A stretch of DNA of 64,000 nt from Gymnodinialimonas ceratoperidinii (GCF_019297855.1 NZ_CP079194.1:2715501-2779500), one strand, 5' to 3'. Shown: positions 51,237 through 59,607, counted from the first letter of the stretch. Translations and numbers: made by a program. Notes: a model not told the origin generated them from the letters alone.

Positions 51237-52772
51237 TCAGCCCCCCGACCGGCGGGAAGCGTCCGAGGCACTTGGCAAGCGCTGCTCCCGCTCCGAGATC
51301 GGCTGAGCCTCGGGGACAAGCGGCGCGACCGGCGCGCTGATACCCTCGCGCAGCGGGGCCACGGCCGGCGCATCGGTTTGCGGCACCAGCGAGGGGCTGC
51401 CCGCGCGCGCCGCGAATTTCACCGGGAGTACGGCAACAGGCGCGGCCACGGCGTCAGCCACCTCCGCCACGGGCGCCGAGGGCGGCGCGGGTCGCGCCGT
51501 CGGCACCGCCGTGGTCGGAGCAGTGGCACTATCGTCGAAGACGGGCGCAGGCGCGGCGGTCAGGGCCTCGACGGCGCTGAAGGTACCGGTTCCGACACTT
51601 CCCGCGCTCCCCTCGCCACCAGACGAAGCCGTGCCCGGCGCCAGGCTGGCGGCGGGCGGCGCGGGCACAGGTGCGGGTGCAGCCTCGGGCGATGGCTCGG
51701 GTTCTGGCGCAGGCTCAGGTGCCGCGGCGATCTCCAACGTCTCGGGCGCGCGCGCGGGATCCTGTGGCGTGAACACCCCAGGTGCTACGAACGCCACGGC
51801 GGCCATGGCAGCCGCCCCGCTCAACAGCGCGACCGGCACCGGCCACCGCCGCGCGCCCGCAGGCCGGGGGATGTCGGTGGGCGTCGCCGCGCGGGGCGTT
51901 GTTGCCGCCGCCGTCCCGACGGCGCGCTCCGACGCCACGACACCGCTTGCCGCCGCGCCCGCGTGAGCGCCGCCGCCAGCCCCCGCCGCGTGCGTCAGTT
52001 GCAGCACCATGATCGCGGTGTTGTCCTGGGTCGGGTCGTCGCGCTCCTGCAAGGCCGCGATCAGGGCGCGCGCGATCCCGGCGCTGCTCTCGCCCGCCGC
52101 GACCGCCTTGCCAATGATCGCGGAAATCTTTTTGTCGTCAAGGAATTGCACCCCGTCCGAGGCCTGCACCAGCACATCACCGGGGTCGAGCACCGTTGCG
52201 GTTTCCGGCACGTCCATCGCCTTCAAGGGGCGTCCCATCAACACCGAGGTCAGCGCGTTTCGGTCGGGGTGGGCTGTCGCCTCGGCCTCGGTGATCTCTC
52301 CGGCTCGGGCCATCTGGTCGATCACCGGCGCCATCGAATGGTCCGCATTCAGGCGGCGCAACCCGTTCTCGCGCCAGAGGTAGAGCGGGCTGTCCCCGAC
52401 CGAGGCCCAATAGAGCCGATCCTCGAAGATTACCGTGGCAAGGAAGGTCGTTCCCATGCCTTTGAGGCGCGGATCATCCGCCGCCCGGTCGCGCAGCACC
52501 TCGTTCGCCGTCTCGATGGCCGAGGTCAGCTCGGCGTGGAGCGTTTTCTCCAGCGCCGGGCCGTCGTGGATCAGGAATTTCAGGTGGCTGGCCGCGTCGA
52601 TCACCGCCAGCCGCGAGGCGAGGTCCCCCGCCGCATGGCCGCCCATCCCATCGGCCAGCACCGCGAAGCCCCGGTCCATGCCGCCGTGAAAATCGGCCAG
52701 CAGGGTATCCTCCTGATAGGGGCGCGCGCCCTGCCAGAGGGCCGTGGCAACATCGTAGCCGGTCGGGCTCAT
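51237..52772 (-). CDS. Membrane-anchored PP2C-type Ser/Thr phosphatase
   Basis: The 511-residue protein has a PP2C (PPM) catalytic domain at 1-260 with metal ligands in RPYQEDTLL (Asp22), LADGMGGHAAGD (41-), GTTF (107-), GDSPLYL (126-), ASDGVQ (204-) and DNTAI (250-). A membrane span follows at 311-331 (PVPVALLSGAAAMAAVAFVA), then about 180 residues rich in Ala and Pro outside the membrane. The catalytic side is cytoplasmic, opposing the kinases at 40-47 kb. The start overlaps the stop of the upstream FHA gene (ATGA), so kinase-antagonist and reader are co-translated. Confidence 0.9.
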   Translation of the reverse strand: MSPTGYDVATALWQGARPYQEDTLLADFHGGMDRGFAVLADGMGGHAAGDLASRLAVIDAASHLKFLIHDGPALEKTLHAELTSAIETANEVLRDRAADDPRLKGMGTTFLATVIFEDRLYWASVGDSPLYLWRENGLRRLNADHSMAPVIDQMARAGEITEAEATAHPDRNALTSVLMGRPLKAMDVPETATVLDPGDVLVQASDGVQFLDDKKISAIIGKAVAAGESSAGIARALIAALQERDDPTQDNTAIMVLQLTHAAGAGGGAHAGAAASGVVASERAVGTAAATTPRAATPTDIPRPAGARRWPVPVALLSGAAAMAAVAFVAPGVFTPQDPARAPETLEIAAAPEPAPEPEPSPEAAPAPVPAPPAASLAPGTASSGGEGSAGSVGTGTFSAVEALTAAPAPVFDDSATAPTTAVPTARPAPPSAPVAEVADAVAAPVAVLPVKFAARAGSPSLVPQTDAPAVAPLREGISAPVAPLVPEAQPISEREQRLPSASDASRRSGG

Positions 52773-53344
52773 GCCTCGGCCCAATCGAAGTCCGGCCCGC
52801 AGAGCGCGACGAACCGCAGGCAGGTCTCTCCGACGCGCAAGCTGTCGCCATGGTCCAGCGGCACGCTCTCCAACACCGGCGCATCGTTGAGCCGGACGAT
52901 GTTGGTCTTGCCTGCGTGGCTGAGGAAAAACCGCCGCGCCTCGGCGTCATAGGTCACGTAGGCATGGGCCGCGCGGCTGATCGCCGTGTCGCCGAAATCG
53001 AGCTGCACATGGGTCTCATCCCCGCGCCCGATGGCATTCATCCCGGCGCGCAGCGGCCGTGTGGCGCCGCGGCCCGCCCCCCCCGTCACCACAAGCCAAC
53101 CGACCGGCGGCGTCTCGGTGGCCGCGGGGGCCGGCGTGGCATCCGTCTCGGTCGGGCGCGTGTAGCCGAGGATGCGCGTCTTGGGCCGCGCATGGCCCGC
53201 CGCGTCACGCCCGCCCCGGTCGGTCTCCGCCTCGGCCGAGGGTTCTGCGACCGGCCGCGTGGCCCCCGGCGGCGTGACATGGGGCACTGCGGGCGACAGG
53301 GCGTCGGCGCTGAATTCCTCGGTCAGGATGGGTTTCTTGGCCAT
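52769..53344 (-). CDS. FHA domain protein with disordered N-terminus
   Basis: The 191-residue protein has about 80 low-complexity residues, then an FHA domain at about 85-180 (NAIGRGDETHVQLDFGD, ISRAAHAYVTYD, GKTNIVRLNDAP, LDHGDSLRVGE). The SRxxH and Asn signatures are present, though the STNG loop is altered to KTN. The N-terminal tail includes PKTRILGYTRP; a similar KTRIL sequence is at the N-terminus of kinase 1 and may be a phospho-Thr site. It is the first gene of the FHA/PP2C operon; 111 bases upstream separate it from the catabolic operon. Confidence 0.75.
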   Translation of the reverse strand: MAKKPILTEEFSADALSPAVPHVTPPGATRPVAEPSAEAETDRGGRDAAGHARPKTRILGYTRPTETDATPAPAATETPPVGWLVVTGGAGRGATRPLRAGMNAIGRGDETHVQLDFGDTAISRAAHAYVTYDAEARRFFLSHAGKTNIVRLNDAPVLESVPLDHGDSLRVGETCLRFVALCGPDFDWAEA

Positions 53345-53455
53345 CGGCATCCTCAAGCTACGTCATTGAATTGGTAGCACACTCCGCCGGAAGGTGAAGG
53401 AGTTTGGTCCGCTCCGCCAGTGGTGGAAACCCGCAGGCCAGCGCCGCGCCGTGGG

Positions 53456-54016
53456 TCAATCGTTGTCCGAGAGGCCCGATCCCGCACCGGCCCGGCTGGC
53501 CTCGGTCGCGGGCGCATAGGTGCGCGCGGCAAAGACGTGGAGCGCGTCGAGGCTGTCGGCATCGGGATGCGCGCGGGTGGCGCGGGCATCGGACGCGATG
53601 GCGCAGGCCATCAGCCGCACCATCTGTGGCCCATGGGGCTTCGACGAGGCCTCCAGCGGCGCCAGATCCCGGCCCATCGCCACGAGGAACGGCCGCAACA
53701 GCAAGGGCGCATGGACCGGCCCGACAGGCCCATCGGGGGTCAGATCAGCGTCCGAAAGGTAAGCGCCGAGGGCCAGAGGACACAGCGCATCGCGGGGGGC
53801 CGCAAGCGTCTCAGGATCCGGCGCCAGTTCTGTCGCTGTGCGGCCGTCCGTAGCCTGCAACAGCGCCACCAGCGCCCCCGCCCCATCGAGCTCTCGCGCA
53901 CACAACCAGCGCACCGCGTGGCCCGCGTCCTCGGCGACGCCCACGGCCCGCCCCGCCCCGCGCGCGGCCTTCGTGCAGAGCGCCTGAAGCTCCCCCAGCG
54001 ACAGGTCGAGCGTCAT
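53456..54016 (-). CDS. DUF3726-like protein
   Basis: The 186-residue soluble protein begins LDLSLGELQALCTKAARGAG and continues AVGVAEDAGHAVRWLCAREL, a pattern I associate with DUF3726 proteins of Rhodobacteraceae, whose function is unknown. The C-terminal half (PLLLRPFLVAMGRDLAPLEA, PQMVRLMACAIASDARAT) shows no catalytic motif that I recognise. The ATG overlaps the stop of the 565-residue gene (ATGA), making it the last gene of the minus-strand catabolic operon. The link to that operon is by position only. Confidence 0.6.
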   Translation of the reverse strand: MTLDLSLGELQALCTKAARGAGRAVGVAEDAGHAVRWLCARELDGAGALVALLQATDGRTATELAPDPETLAAPRDALCPLALGAYLSDADLTPDGPVGPVHAPLLLRPFLVAMGRDLAPLEASSKPHGPQMVRLMACAIASDARATRAHPDADSLDALHVFAARTYAPATEASRAGAGSGLSDND

Positions 54017-55710
54017 CCGGGCGCGCCTTCCAGCGGCGGATAGCTCCATCCATCGGGGTCGCCATGAGCCAGCTCGTCGGGATAGGGCGCGTGCTGAAAC
54101 ATGGTGATCCGCAGCCAGCGATCGGACCGCGGATCAAAGCGTGTCGCGCCGAAAAAGCTCAGCTTCGCGCGCAGAAGATCGATCGGCGCCATCTCCGCGT
54201 GGGTCGTGTTATCGCGGATCTCGGCATAGGGATGGGTGGCCGCCATCTGCAGCCGCCGCAGCGTGTGGCGATGCTCGGGCGCGCGCAGCAGAAAGCGCGC
54301 GACCGGCCCCGACTGCCCTTCCAGCGCCGCGTAGAGCTTCGCCGCATCATGGGCCGGGCAGAGCGCATTCGCATAGGCGTCGAGGTCTTCTTCCGCCCGC
54401 TCGCCCAAGCGCGGCTCCAGCTTCTCGGCCGAGGTATACCAGACCCGCGCGCAGGCCTCGGGCGCGTCCCAATCGGTGGCAAGCGCCTTGGGATGAATGC
54501 GCTCGATCAGCGCGCGCACGTCGGCAATCTCCATCTGGCCGTCGATCCGCGCCGGCGTTTCGTCCACGGACATCGTGTCCGCAGCGTGATCGATCAGCGG
54601 ACCGTAGGGCTCCAGCAGCAGCGAGGCCAATTGCTCCTGCCCCTCCAGACCCAGATGCGCCTCGCCCCAGCGCCAAAGCCTGTCCCACGGCTGCGCGGCG
54701 TCGAAATCATGCGCCGCGACCTGCGCCGTCAACGCGGCCATGTCGGCGCGCAACTGGGCCAGTTTCGCCTGCTGCAACGGGTGGGCAGAGTGCCATTCCT
54801 CGGCGTTGCGCCGCGCCCGCGCGGTGAAGCTGCGGAAGACCTCGACCTCCTCGGCATTTGCGTGGCTCAACCCGCGCACCTCGGCCAGCGCCCATTCGCG
54901 CGCGGCCATCCAGCGGTGGATCAGCCGGGGGTGGTTGACGAGGAACGGCGCCATGCCGAGGCCGGTGGAATTGCCGATCCCGAAGCGGCGTTTCAGCGCC
55001 GGGTCCAGCTTGGCGGCCTCGGGGTTTTGCGCCCGCGCCATGTGACCCACCAGATCCATCACGAAGGTCCGGATCAGGTAGACGGTCAGCATCTCCGCCT
55101 GAAAGGGCGCGGCAAGCTCGGGCCGTGCCGCGATCACCGCGCGGTCCGCGGCGCCGAACTTGGCCGATCCGTAGACCGCCGTCGTGCGCATCAGGTAGCC
55201 CACGTCATCGATCTTGGCGGCGTCGGGCTGTTCGCCCCGCGCCAAGGCGGCCACCACGTCGTCCCACATCCGGACCGAGCGGTTGGCGCGGCTGAGCGTC
55301 AGCACCTTTTGCGAAACGCGCCCCGCTTCCTGCTTCGGCACATTGGCCCGCAACACCTCGATCTCGGCTGCCGTAGGCACGCCGTCGAAGAGCACGAAGG
55401 TCGCGTCCCACGCGGTCGCGATGACCCGGTCGCTGCGCTGGTCGGCGGGCAGATCATGGGCGAAGGCGACCAGCGAATAGGCCCGCGCGTCGCGCGCCGC
55501 GCCCGTGCGCGCGGTATAGACAGCATGACCCTCGCCGCGGGCGTCGACCGACCATTCCGGCCGGAAGAACTGCCAGCCCTCCCCCTTCATCCGGCGCAAG
55601 AGCACCCGCATGAACGACAGCCGCGACTGATGCATCGATCCCATGCGCGCCAGTCGCATCACCTCCTGCGGGTCGCGCATCGTGACGGTCTGGGGCGCGG
55701 GCTGTTTCAT
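54013..55710 (-). CDS. Conserved-looking 565-residue protein of unknown function in the catabolic operon
   Basis: I do not recognise a family. The protein is soluble, with no signal peptide or membrane span. It has a beta/alpha N-terminal part (RRMKGEGWQFFRPEWSVDAR, AYSLVAFAHDLPADQRSDRV, ATAWDATFVLFDG), a middle with NVPKQEAGRVSQKVLTLSRA and GIGNSTGLGMAPFLVNHPRL, then a helical C-terminal half. The segment RFGIGNSTGLGMAPFL resembles a nucleotide- or cofactor-type glycine loop but is not a known signature. Its ATG overlaps the M19-like stop and its stop overlaps the DUF3726-like start, so the three are co-translated. A role in methylated amine catabolism is possible. Confidence 0.6.
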   Translation of the reverse strand: MKQPAPQTVTMRDPQEVMRLARMGSMHQSRLSFMRVLLRRMKGEGWQFFRPEWSVDARGEGHAVYTARTGAARDARAYSLVAFAHDLPADQRSDRVIATAWDATFVLFDGVPTAAEIEVLRANVPKQEAGRVSQKVLTLSRANRSVRMWDDVVAALARGEQPDAAKIDDVGYLMRTTAVYGSAKFGAADRAVIAARPELAAPFQAEMLTVYLIRTFVMDLVGHMARAQNPEAAKLDPALKRRFGIGNSTGLGMAPFLVNHPRLIHRWMAAREWALAEVRGLSHANAEEVEVFRSFTARARRNAEEWHSAHPLQQAKLAQLRADMAALTAQVAAHDFDAAQPWDRLWRWGEAHLGLEGQEQLASLLLEPYGPLIDHAADTMSVDETPARIDGQMEIADVRALIERIHPKALATDWDAPEACARVWYTSAEKLEPRLGERAEEDLDAYANALCPAHDAAKLYAALEGQSGPVARFLLRAPEHRHTLRRLQMAATHPYAEIRDNTTHAEMAPIDLLRAKLSFFGATRFDPRSDRWLRITMFQHAPYPDELAHGDPDGWSYPPLEGAPG

Positions 55711-56678
55711 TGCGGACCGAAGTTCTTGTCAAAGAAGTCGAGCCAATTGCCCCCGATCAGTGCCGCGACGCTGTCGGCGTCGAACCCCACGGCGCGCAGC
55801 CCCTCTTCCAGCTTCGGGAAATCGGCATTGCTGCGAAACCAAGGCGGCTGCGGCGGGAATCCCGCGTTGTCCTTGGAGCCTTCGCCATAATCGATCTGTT
55901 TGGTCCAGCGCCCGACGCGCATCCATTCCACGACACTGTCGGGCTGATCCTGACACAGATCGCTGCCGATGCCGAAATGACGCACGCCGTATTGCGCGGC
56001 CGCGTCCATCATCGCGCCGCAGAAACTGTCGAGCGTGCACGCGCTGCCGCCCTTCAGGTGATGGGGATAGAGCGAGAATCCCATCATCCCGCCGCGGGCC
56101 ACCACCGCCTCGATCACCGGGGCGCGCTTGTTGCGCCGCGCGGGGTGCCAATCGTGGGGATTGGCATGGGTAATCGCGATCGGACGCGTCGAATGTTCCG
56201 CCGCCTCGATGGTGGAGCGGTCGGCGGAATGGCTCATGTCCACCACCAGCCCCACGCGGTTCATCTCTGCGATCACTTCCCGGCCCATGCGCGTTAGGCC
56301 GGGGTCTTCCGCCTCGTAGCAGCCCGTCGCCAGCAGCGACTGGTTGTTGTAGGTCAGCTGCATGAAGCGCAGCCCGAGGGTGTGGAGGATCTCCACCAGC
56401 CCGATATCATCCTCGATCGGCGAGGGGTTTTGCGCCCCGAAGATGATCGCCGTGCGCCCCGAGGCCTTCGCCGCCTCGACATCCGCCGCTGTGCGCGCCT
56501 GCACGATCAGGTCGCCGTGATCCTCGAAGTAGCGGTTCCACCGCTCCATCTGCAAAACCGTCTCGCGGAACACCTCGTGGTAGGCGATGGTCACATGCAC
56601 CGCGTCGAGGCCCCCTGCCCGCATCTCCTCGAAGATAGGCCGCGACCAGTTACAATATTGTAAACCGTCAATTCTCAT
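55707..56678 (-). CDS. Membrane-dipeptidase (M19)-like protein with incomplete metal site
   Basis: The 323-residue protein has the overall M19 dipeptidase pattern: VHVTIAYHEVFRETVLQMER, LGLRFMQLTYNNQSLLATG, RVGLVVDMSHSADRSTIEAA (His150), PIAITHANPHDWHPARRN (His171) and FGIGSDLCQ (Asp240). The usual N-terminal HxD zinc ligands (DGHND) are replaced by DGLQY, and the EGG-type Glu region reads FGAQNPSP. It therefore probably does not bind two zinc ions like true dipeptidases and may act on another small molecule. ATG 56678 begins MRIDGLQYCNW. It lies 88 bases after the MttB-family gene with a hairpin between. Confidence 0.75.
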   Translation of the reverse strand: MRIDGLQYCNWSRPIFEEMRAGGLDAVHVTIAYHEVFRETVLQMERWNRYFEDHGDLIVQARTAADVEAAKASGRTAIIFGAQNPSPIEDDIGLVEILHTLGLRFMQLTYNNQSLLATGCYEAEDPGLTRMGREVIAEMNRVGLVVDMSHSADRSTIEAAEHSTRPIAITHANPHDWHPARRNKRAPVIEAVVARGGMMGFSLYPHHLKGGSACTLDSFCGAMMDAAAQYGVRHFGIGSDLCQDQPDSVVEWMRVGRWTKQIDYGEGSKDNAGFPPQPPWFRSNADFPKLEEGLRAVGFDADSVAALIGGNWLDFFDKNFGPQ

Positions 56679-56721
56679 CCGGCGATCTGATCCTCGCGAC
56701 CTTCCTGCGTCAAGCGCCAAG

Positions 56722-56748
56722 ACCGGCGGGCCATGGGGCCACGCCGGT
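56722..56748. other. Hairpin between the MttB-family and M19-like genes
   Basis: ACCGGCG and CGCCGGT enclose GGCC-ATGG-GGCC, giving a strong nested hairpin in the only sizeable gap of the catabolic operon. The T-run (TTTTG) is on the plus strand, where no gene ends, so on the operon strand it is more likely an RNA-processing or stability element. Confidence 0.4.
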
Positions 56749-56766
56749 TTTGCGGCGCTGCCCGCC

Positions 56767-58311
56767 TCAGCATTGGAAATACATCGCGTATCTGTCGCGC
56801 ACCGCGCGGTCGAGGTCCGGGGCCACCTGCGCGCGCGCCTCGTCCAGGATCGCCTCCTTCCGGGCGATGGCCGCAGACATCAGGTCGGGCTTCTGGTTCT
56901 CCTCCCACTCCTTCGGGCTCATCCGGTTGCCGAGGGTCGGGTAGACGAAATCGCATTGCATCAGCGCCAGCGTCTTGTCGGTGCCAAGGTAGTGGCCGGT
57001 GCCGCCGAGGCAGACCTCCGCCATCTGGTCCAGCGCCAGCGTTTCCTCGTTCACCTCGATCCCGCGCACGCAGCGCATCGCCTGTCCGATCAGATCGTCC
57101 GAGAGGATCAGGCTTTCCAGACAGAACCCCAGAAGCGAGGCGTGCATCCCCGCCGCCTCGTAGACCATGTTCAGTCCCGAGAGCCCTGCCATGACGTTGG
57201 AGCACATCTGCTCCCAGCCTGCCTGCATGTCGGGCATCTTGCTGTCCGAAGCGCCCCCCGCCGCCCCGCCGGGCAGCCCGTAGAACTGGTGCATCTGCGC
57301 GCAGGCCGACGACAAAAGCGCCTGCTCGCCCGAGCCGAGGCACATCGCGCCCGTGCGCAGGTCCAGCCCGAAAGGCCAGGTGCCGAAGATCGCCGGATGC
57401 CCCGGCTGGATCGCGTTGACGTAGACCATGCCCGCAAGGCACTCCGCCGTGGCCTGCGTCACCGCGCCCGCGATGGTCGAGGGCGCCGTGGCCCCTGCCA
57501 TCCCGGCGCTCAGCAGCAGCACCGGCATGCCCGCGCGGATGCAATGCTCCATCGTCTCGCAGCTTTCGGTGGCGAATTTCATCGGCGGCACCACGAAGCA
57601 GTTGGAGTTCGAGATGAAGGGCCGCGCCCGCCACGCCTCCTCGCCGCCCGCGAGCATGTGGATCAGTTCCATGCACGGCGCGACATGGGAGGGATCGCTG
57701 AACGACATGCCGACGTGTTTCGTCGTCCCCGCCACGCTGGCGTAGATGGAGTTGAGGTCCATTTCGAGGTTGTCGGCAACGTCTCGGCAGACCATCGGGC
57801 GCTGGAAGAAGTTCACGTTATCAAGCACCTGCGTGATCCGCGCGGCGTTGTAGAGGTCCTGCGCCGTGCTCTCGCGGTAGCTGTTGCTGGCCGGATCGAC
57901 GATATGCACCGCCGCCCCCGCGGTGCCGTAATGCACCTTGGTGCCCGTCAGATGCAGGTCATGGGCCGGGTCGCGCCCCGGCAGCGTGATGCCGCGCGCC
58001 GCCTGCCCGAGGGCGTCCTCCACCACCTGCCGCGGGAAGCGCAGGCGGCCGTCCGCGCCGTGGATCGCGCCGACACCCACCATCGCCGCGATGCCCGAGG
58101 GCGGCGCGTCGGCCAGCCCGATCGTCTCCAATGCCTGCAGCGCCGCCTCGTGGATCTGCTGCACTTGCGCTTCGGTCAGCACCTTCAGCGTGCCGCCTGC
58201 CATTCCGGGCCGGATTGGGCGCAGATCGTCGGGCAAGGCCGCCGCCCGCGCCGCCACCCGCGCCGCCCGGCCGCCGCCGCGCCGGCCCTTGCGTTCCATC
58301 GCCTCAACCAT
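56767..58311 (-). CDS. MttB-family (COG5598) methyltransferase, non-pyrrolysine
   Basis: The protein of about 514 residues belongs to the trimethylamine methyltransferase family: VHYGTAGAAVHIVDPASNSY, FISNSNCFVVPPMKFATESC, PVLLLSAGMAGATAPSTIAG and YEAAGMHASLLGFCLESLIL. There is no in-frame amber codon, so it is of the pyrrolysine-free branch that includes glycine betaine, proline betaine and carnitine demethylases, which pass methyl to a corrinoid protein. No corrinoid protein gene is in this window. The N-terminus has a basic Arg/Gly/Ala stretch. ATG 58311 overlaps the previous gene by eight bases; ATG 58299 is possible. Substrate: probably a quaternary amine. Confidence 0.85.
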   Translation of the reverse strand: MVEAMERKGRRGGGRAARVAARAAALPDDLRPIRPGMAGGTLKVLTEAQVQQIHEAALQALETIGLADAPPSGIAAMVGVGAIHGADGRLRFPRQVVEDALGQAARGITLPGRDPAHDLHLTGTKVHYGTAGAAVHIVDPASNSYRESTAQDLYNAARITQVLDNVNFFQRPMVCRDVADNLEMDLNSIYASVAGTTKHVGMSFSDPSHVAPCMELIHMLAGGEEAWRARPFISNSNCFVVPPMKFATESCETMEHCIRAGMPVLLLSAGMAGATAPSTIAGAVTQATAECLAGMVYVNAIQPGHPAIFGTWPFGLDLRTGAMCLGSGEQALLSSACAQMHQFYGLPGGAAGGASDSKMPDMQAGWEQMCSNVMAGLSGLNMVYEAAGMHASLLGFCLESLILSDDLIGQAMRCVRGIEVNEETLALDQMAEVCLGGTGHYLGTDKTLALMQCDFVYPTLGNRMSPKEWEENQKPDLMSAAIARKEAILDEARAQVAPDLDRAVRDRYAMYFQC

Positions 58312-59134
58312 CGCTGCCACCCTCCCTGAGCATCGCGTCAATCTCGTCGCCCGAAGCGCTCTGCTCCAGCCCCGTGAAATCACCTGCCATGACCCCCGCC
58401 ATGGCATCGCGGATCGCCGCATGGGTCACCCGCGCCACCTGGCTGCCGAGCGAGATCCGGCGCACCCCCATCGCGGCCAGCTCCGCCAGCGACAGGTCCT
58501 GCAGCGGCCCGACCGACAGCACGTTGACCGGCGCCTCGACTGCGGCCATCACCCGCGCCAGCTCGGCGCGGCCCGGCGGCAGTGGCAGGTAGAGGCAATC
58601 GGCCCCCGCGGCCTCGAAGGCCTGCAGGCGGCGAATGCCCTCGTCCAGATCGTAGAGCCCGTTCATCACCCCATCCGCCCGCGCCGTCAGCACGAAGGGC
58701 CGCCCGAGGCCGCCCACGGCCCCCACGGCGGCGCGAATGCGCTCGGCGCTCAACTCCGCGTCGTAGGCGTGCAGCCCGCCGTCGAAGCCCATGTCCTCGA
58801 TCCCGCAGCCCGAAAGCCCCACTTCCGCGGCCATGCGGATCGTCTCGGCCACCGTGTCGGGATCGTCGCCAAACCCGTTCTCGAAATCGCCCGAGACAGG
58901 CAACGCCGTGGCGCTCAGGATCTCCTGGGCGTGGGCCAGCGCCTCCTCCCGGCTGACCCCGCCCATGTCTGGCCGCCCCAGGGTGAAGGCATGGCCCGCC
59001 GAGGTCGTGGCCAGCGCCACGGCGCCCGACGCCGCCATCATCCGGGCCGAGCCGCGATCCCACGGGTTCGGCATCACGAAACACCCCTCCCGATGGAGCG
59101 CCGCGAAGGCCTCATGTCTCTGCAACAATGTCAT
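58304..59134 (-). CDS. Isocitrate lyase/PEP mutase family protein
   Basis: The 276-residue protein has the PEP mutase/isocitrate lyase-like TIM-barrel pattern: VMPNPWDRGSARMMAASGAV, ALATTSAGHAFTLGRPD, LPVSGDFENGFGDDPDTVAE (the conserved D-E-x-G-x-G metal segment in the variant DFENGFG) and GCGIEDMGFDGGLHAYDAEL. Many members cleave or form C-C or C-P bonds of small oxoacids. The DFENG variant is common in uncharacterised subfamilies. Its ATG overlaps the DUF2867 stop (ATGA) and its stop overlaps the MttB start. The reaction in this operon is unknown. Confidence 0.82.
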   Translation of the reverse strand: MTLLQRHEAFAALHREGCFVMPNPWDRGSARMMAASGAVALATTSAGHAFTLGRPDMGGVSREEALAHAQEILSATALPVSGDFENGFGDDPDTVAETIRMAAEVGLSGCGIEDMGFDGGLHAYDAELSAERIRAAVGAVGGLGRPFVLTARADGVMNGLYDLDEGIRRLQAFEAAGADCLYLPLPPGRAELARVMAAVEAPVNVLSVGPLQDLSLAELAAMGVRRISLGSQVARVTHAAIRDAMAGVMAGDFTGLEQSASGDEIDAMLREGGSDG

Positions 59135-59607
59135 GCGAGCCTCCCGAGTGCGTGTCTGACAATGATCTTGTGGGGGATCAGGACCACGGCGAGGTAGAGC
59201 CGCCCGGTCCAATGGTTGAACCAAATCCGCGTGGTCATCGCGGCGCGACCGGCCTCGAGCCGGGTCTCCAGCGTGAAGGTCAGGTGGCGATCCTCGAGCC
59301 CCAGTTCGTAGAGGTCATCGCGCTCGCGGACGACCGGCAGGTGCAACATGCCGGGGGTCGGGGCTTCGGGCGGGCTGTCGATGTCGGAGAGCTGTCTCTG
59401 CGCCGTTTCCGGCGCCATCGCCGGGGTCTTCAGACCCATCCGGCCCACGACCCCGTTGCGTATTTTCATCGCCCGGTTCACCCAGGGCGGCATCTGGCCG
59501 AGCGCGATTTCATAGGCCGCGCGCGCCGTTGGTATCCCGGCCCTGACGGGCGCGGTCTGCGCGTCCGACCAGTCGGGCGGGCGCAGGGGGCGCTTCAACC
59601 CGGTCAC
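59131..59607 (-). CDS. DUF2867-family protein
   Basis: The 158-residue protein contains AYEIALGQMPPWVNRAMKIR, GMLHLPVVRERDDLYELGLE, DRHLTFTLETRLEAGRA and FNHWTGRLYLAVVLIPHKII, the pattern of DUF2867 (a SRPBCC-like or lipocalin-like small protein). I place the start at GTG 59607, which overlaps the stop of the homocysteine methyltransferase gene as GTGA; the longer upstream frame is antisense to nothing and runs through that gene in another frame. Function unknown; the C-terminal PHKIIVRHAL is the family end. Confidence 0.72.
   Translation of the reverse strand: MTGLKRPLRPPDWSDAQTAPVRAGIPTARAAYEIALGQMPPWVNRAMKIRNGVVGRMGLKTPAMAPETAQRQLSDIDSPPEAPTPGMLHLPVVRERDDLYELGLEDRHLTFTLETRLEAGRAAMTTRIWFNHWTGRLYLAVVLIPHKIIVRHALGRLA

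Noticed and set aside
40434..53344. Island as a type VI secretion threonine-phosphorylation locus
   Set aside because: No Tss/Hcp/VgrG/ClpV genes are present in the window, and the kinases carry periplasmic modules not seen in PpkA-type kinases that I know of.
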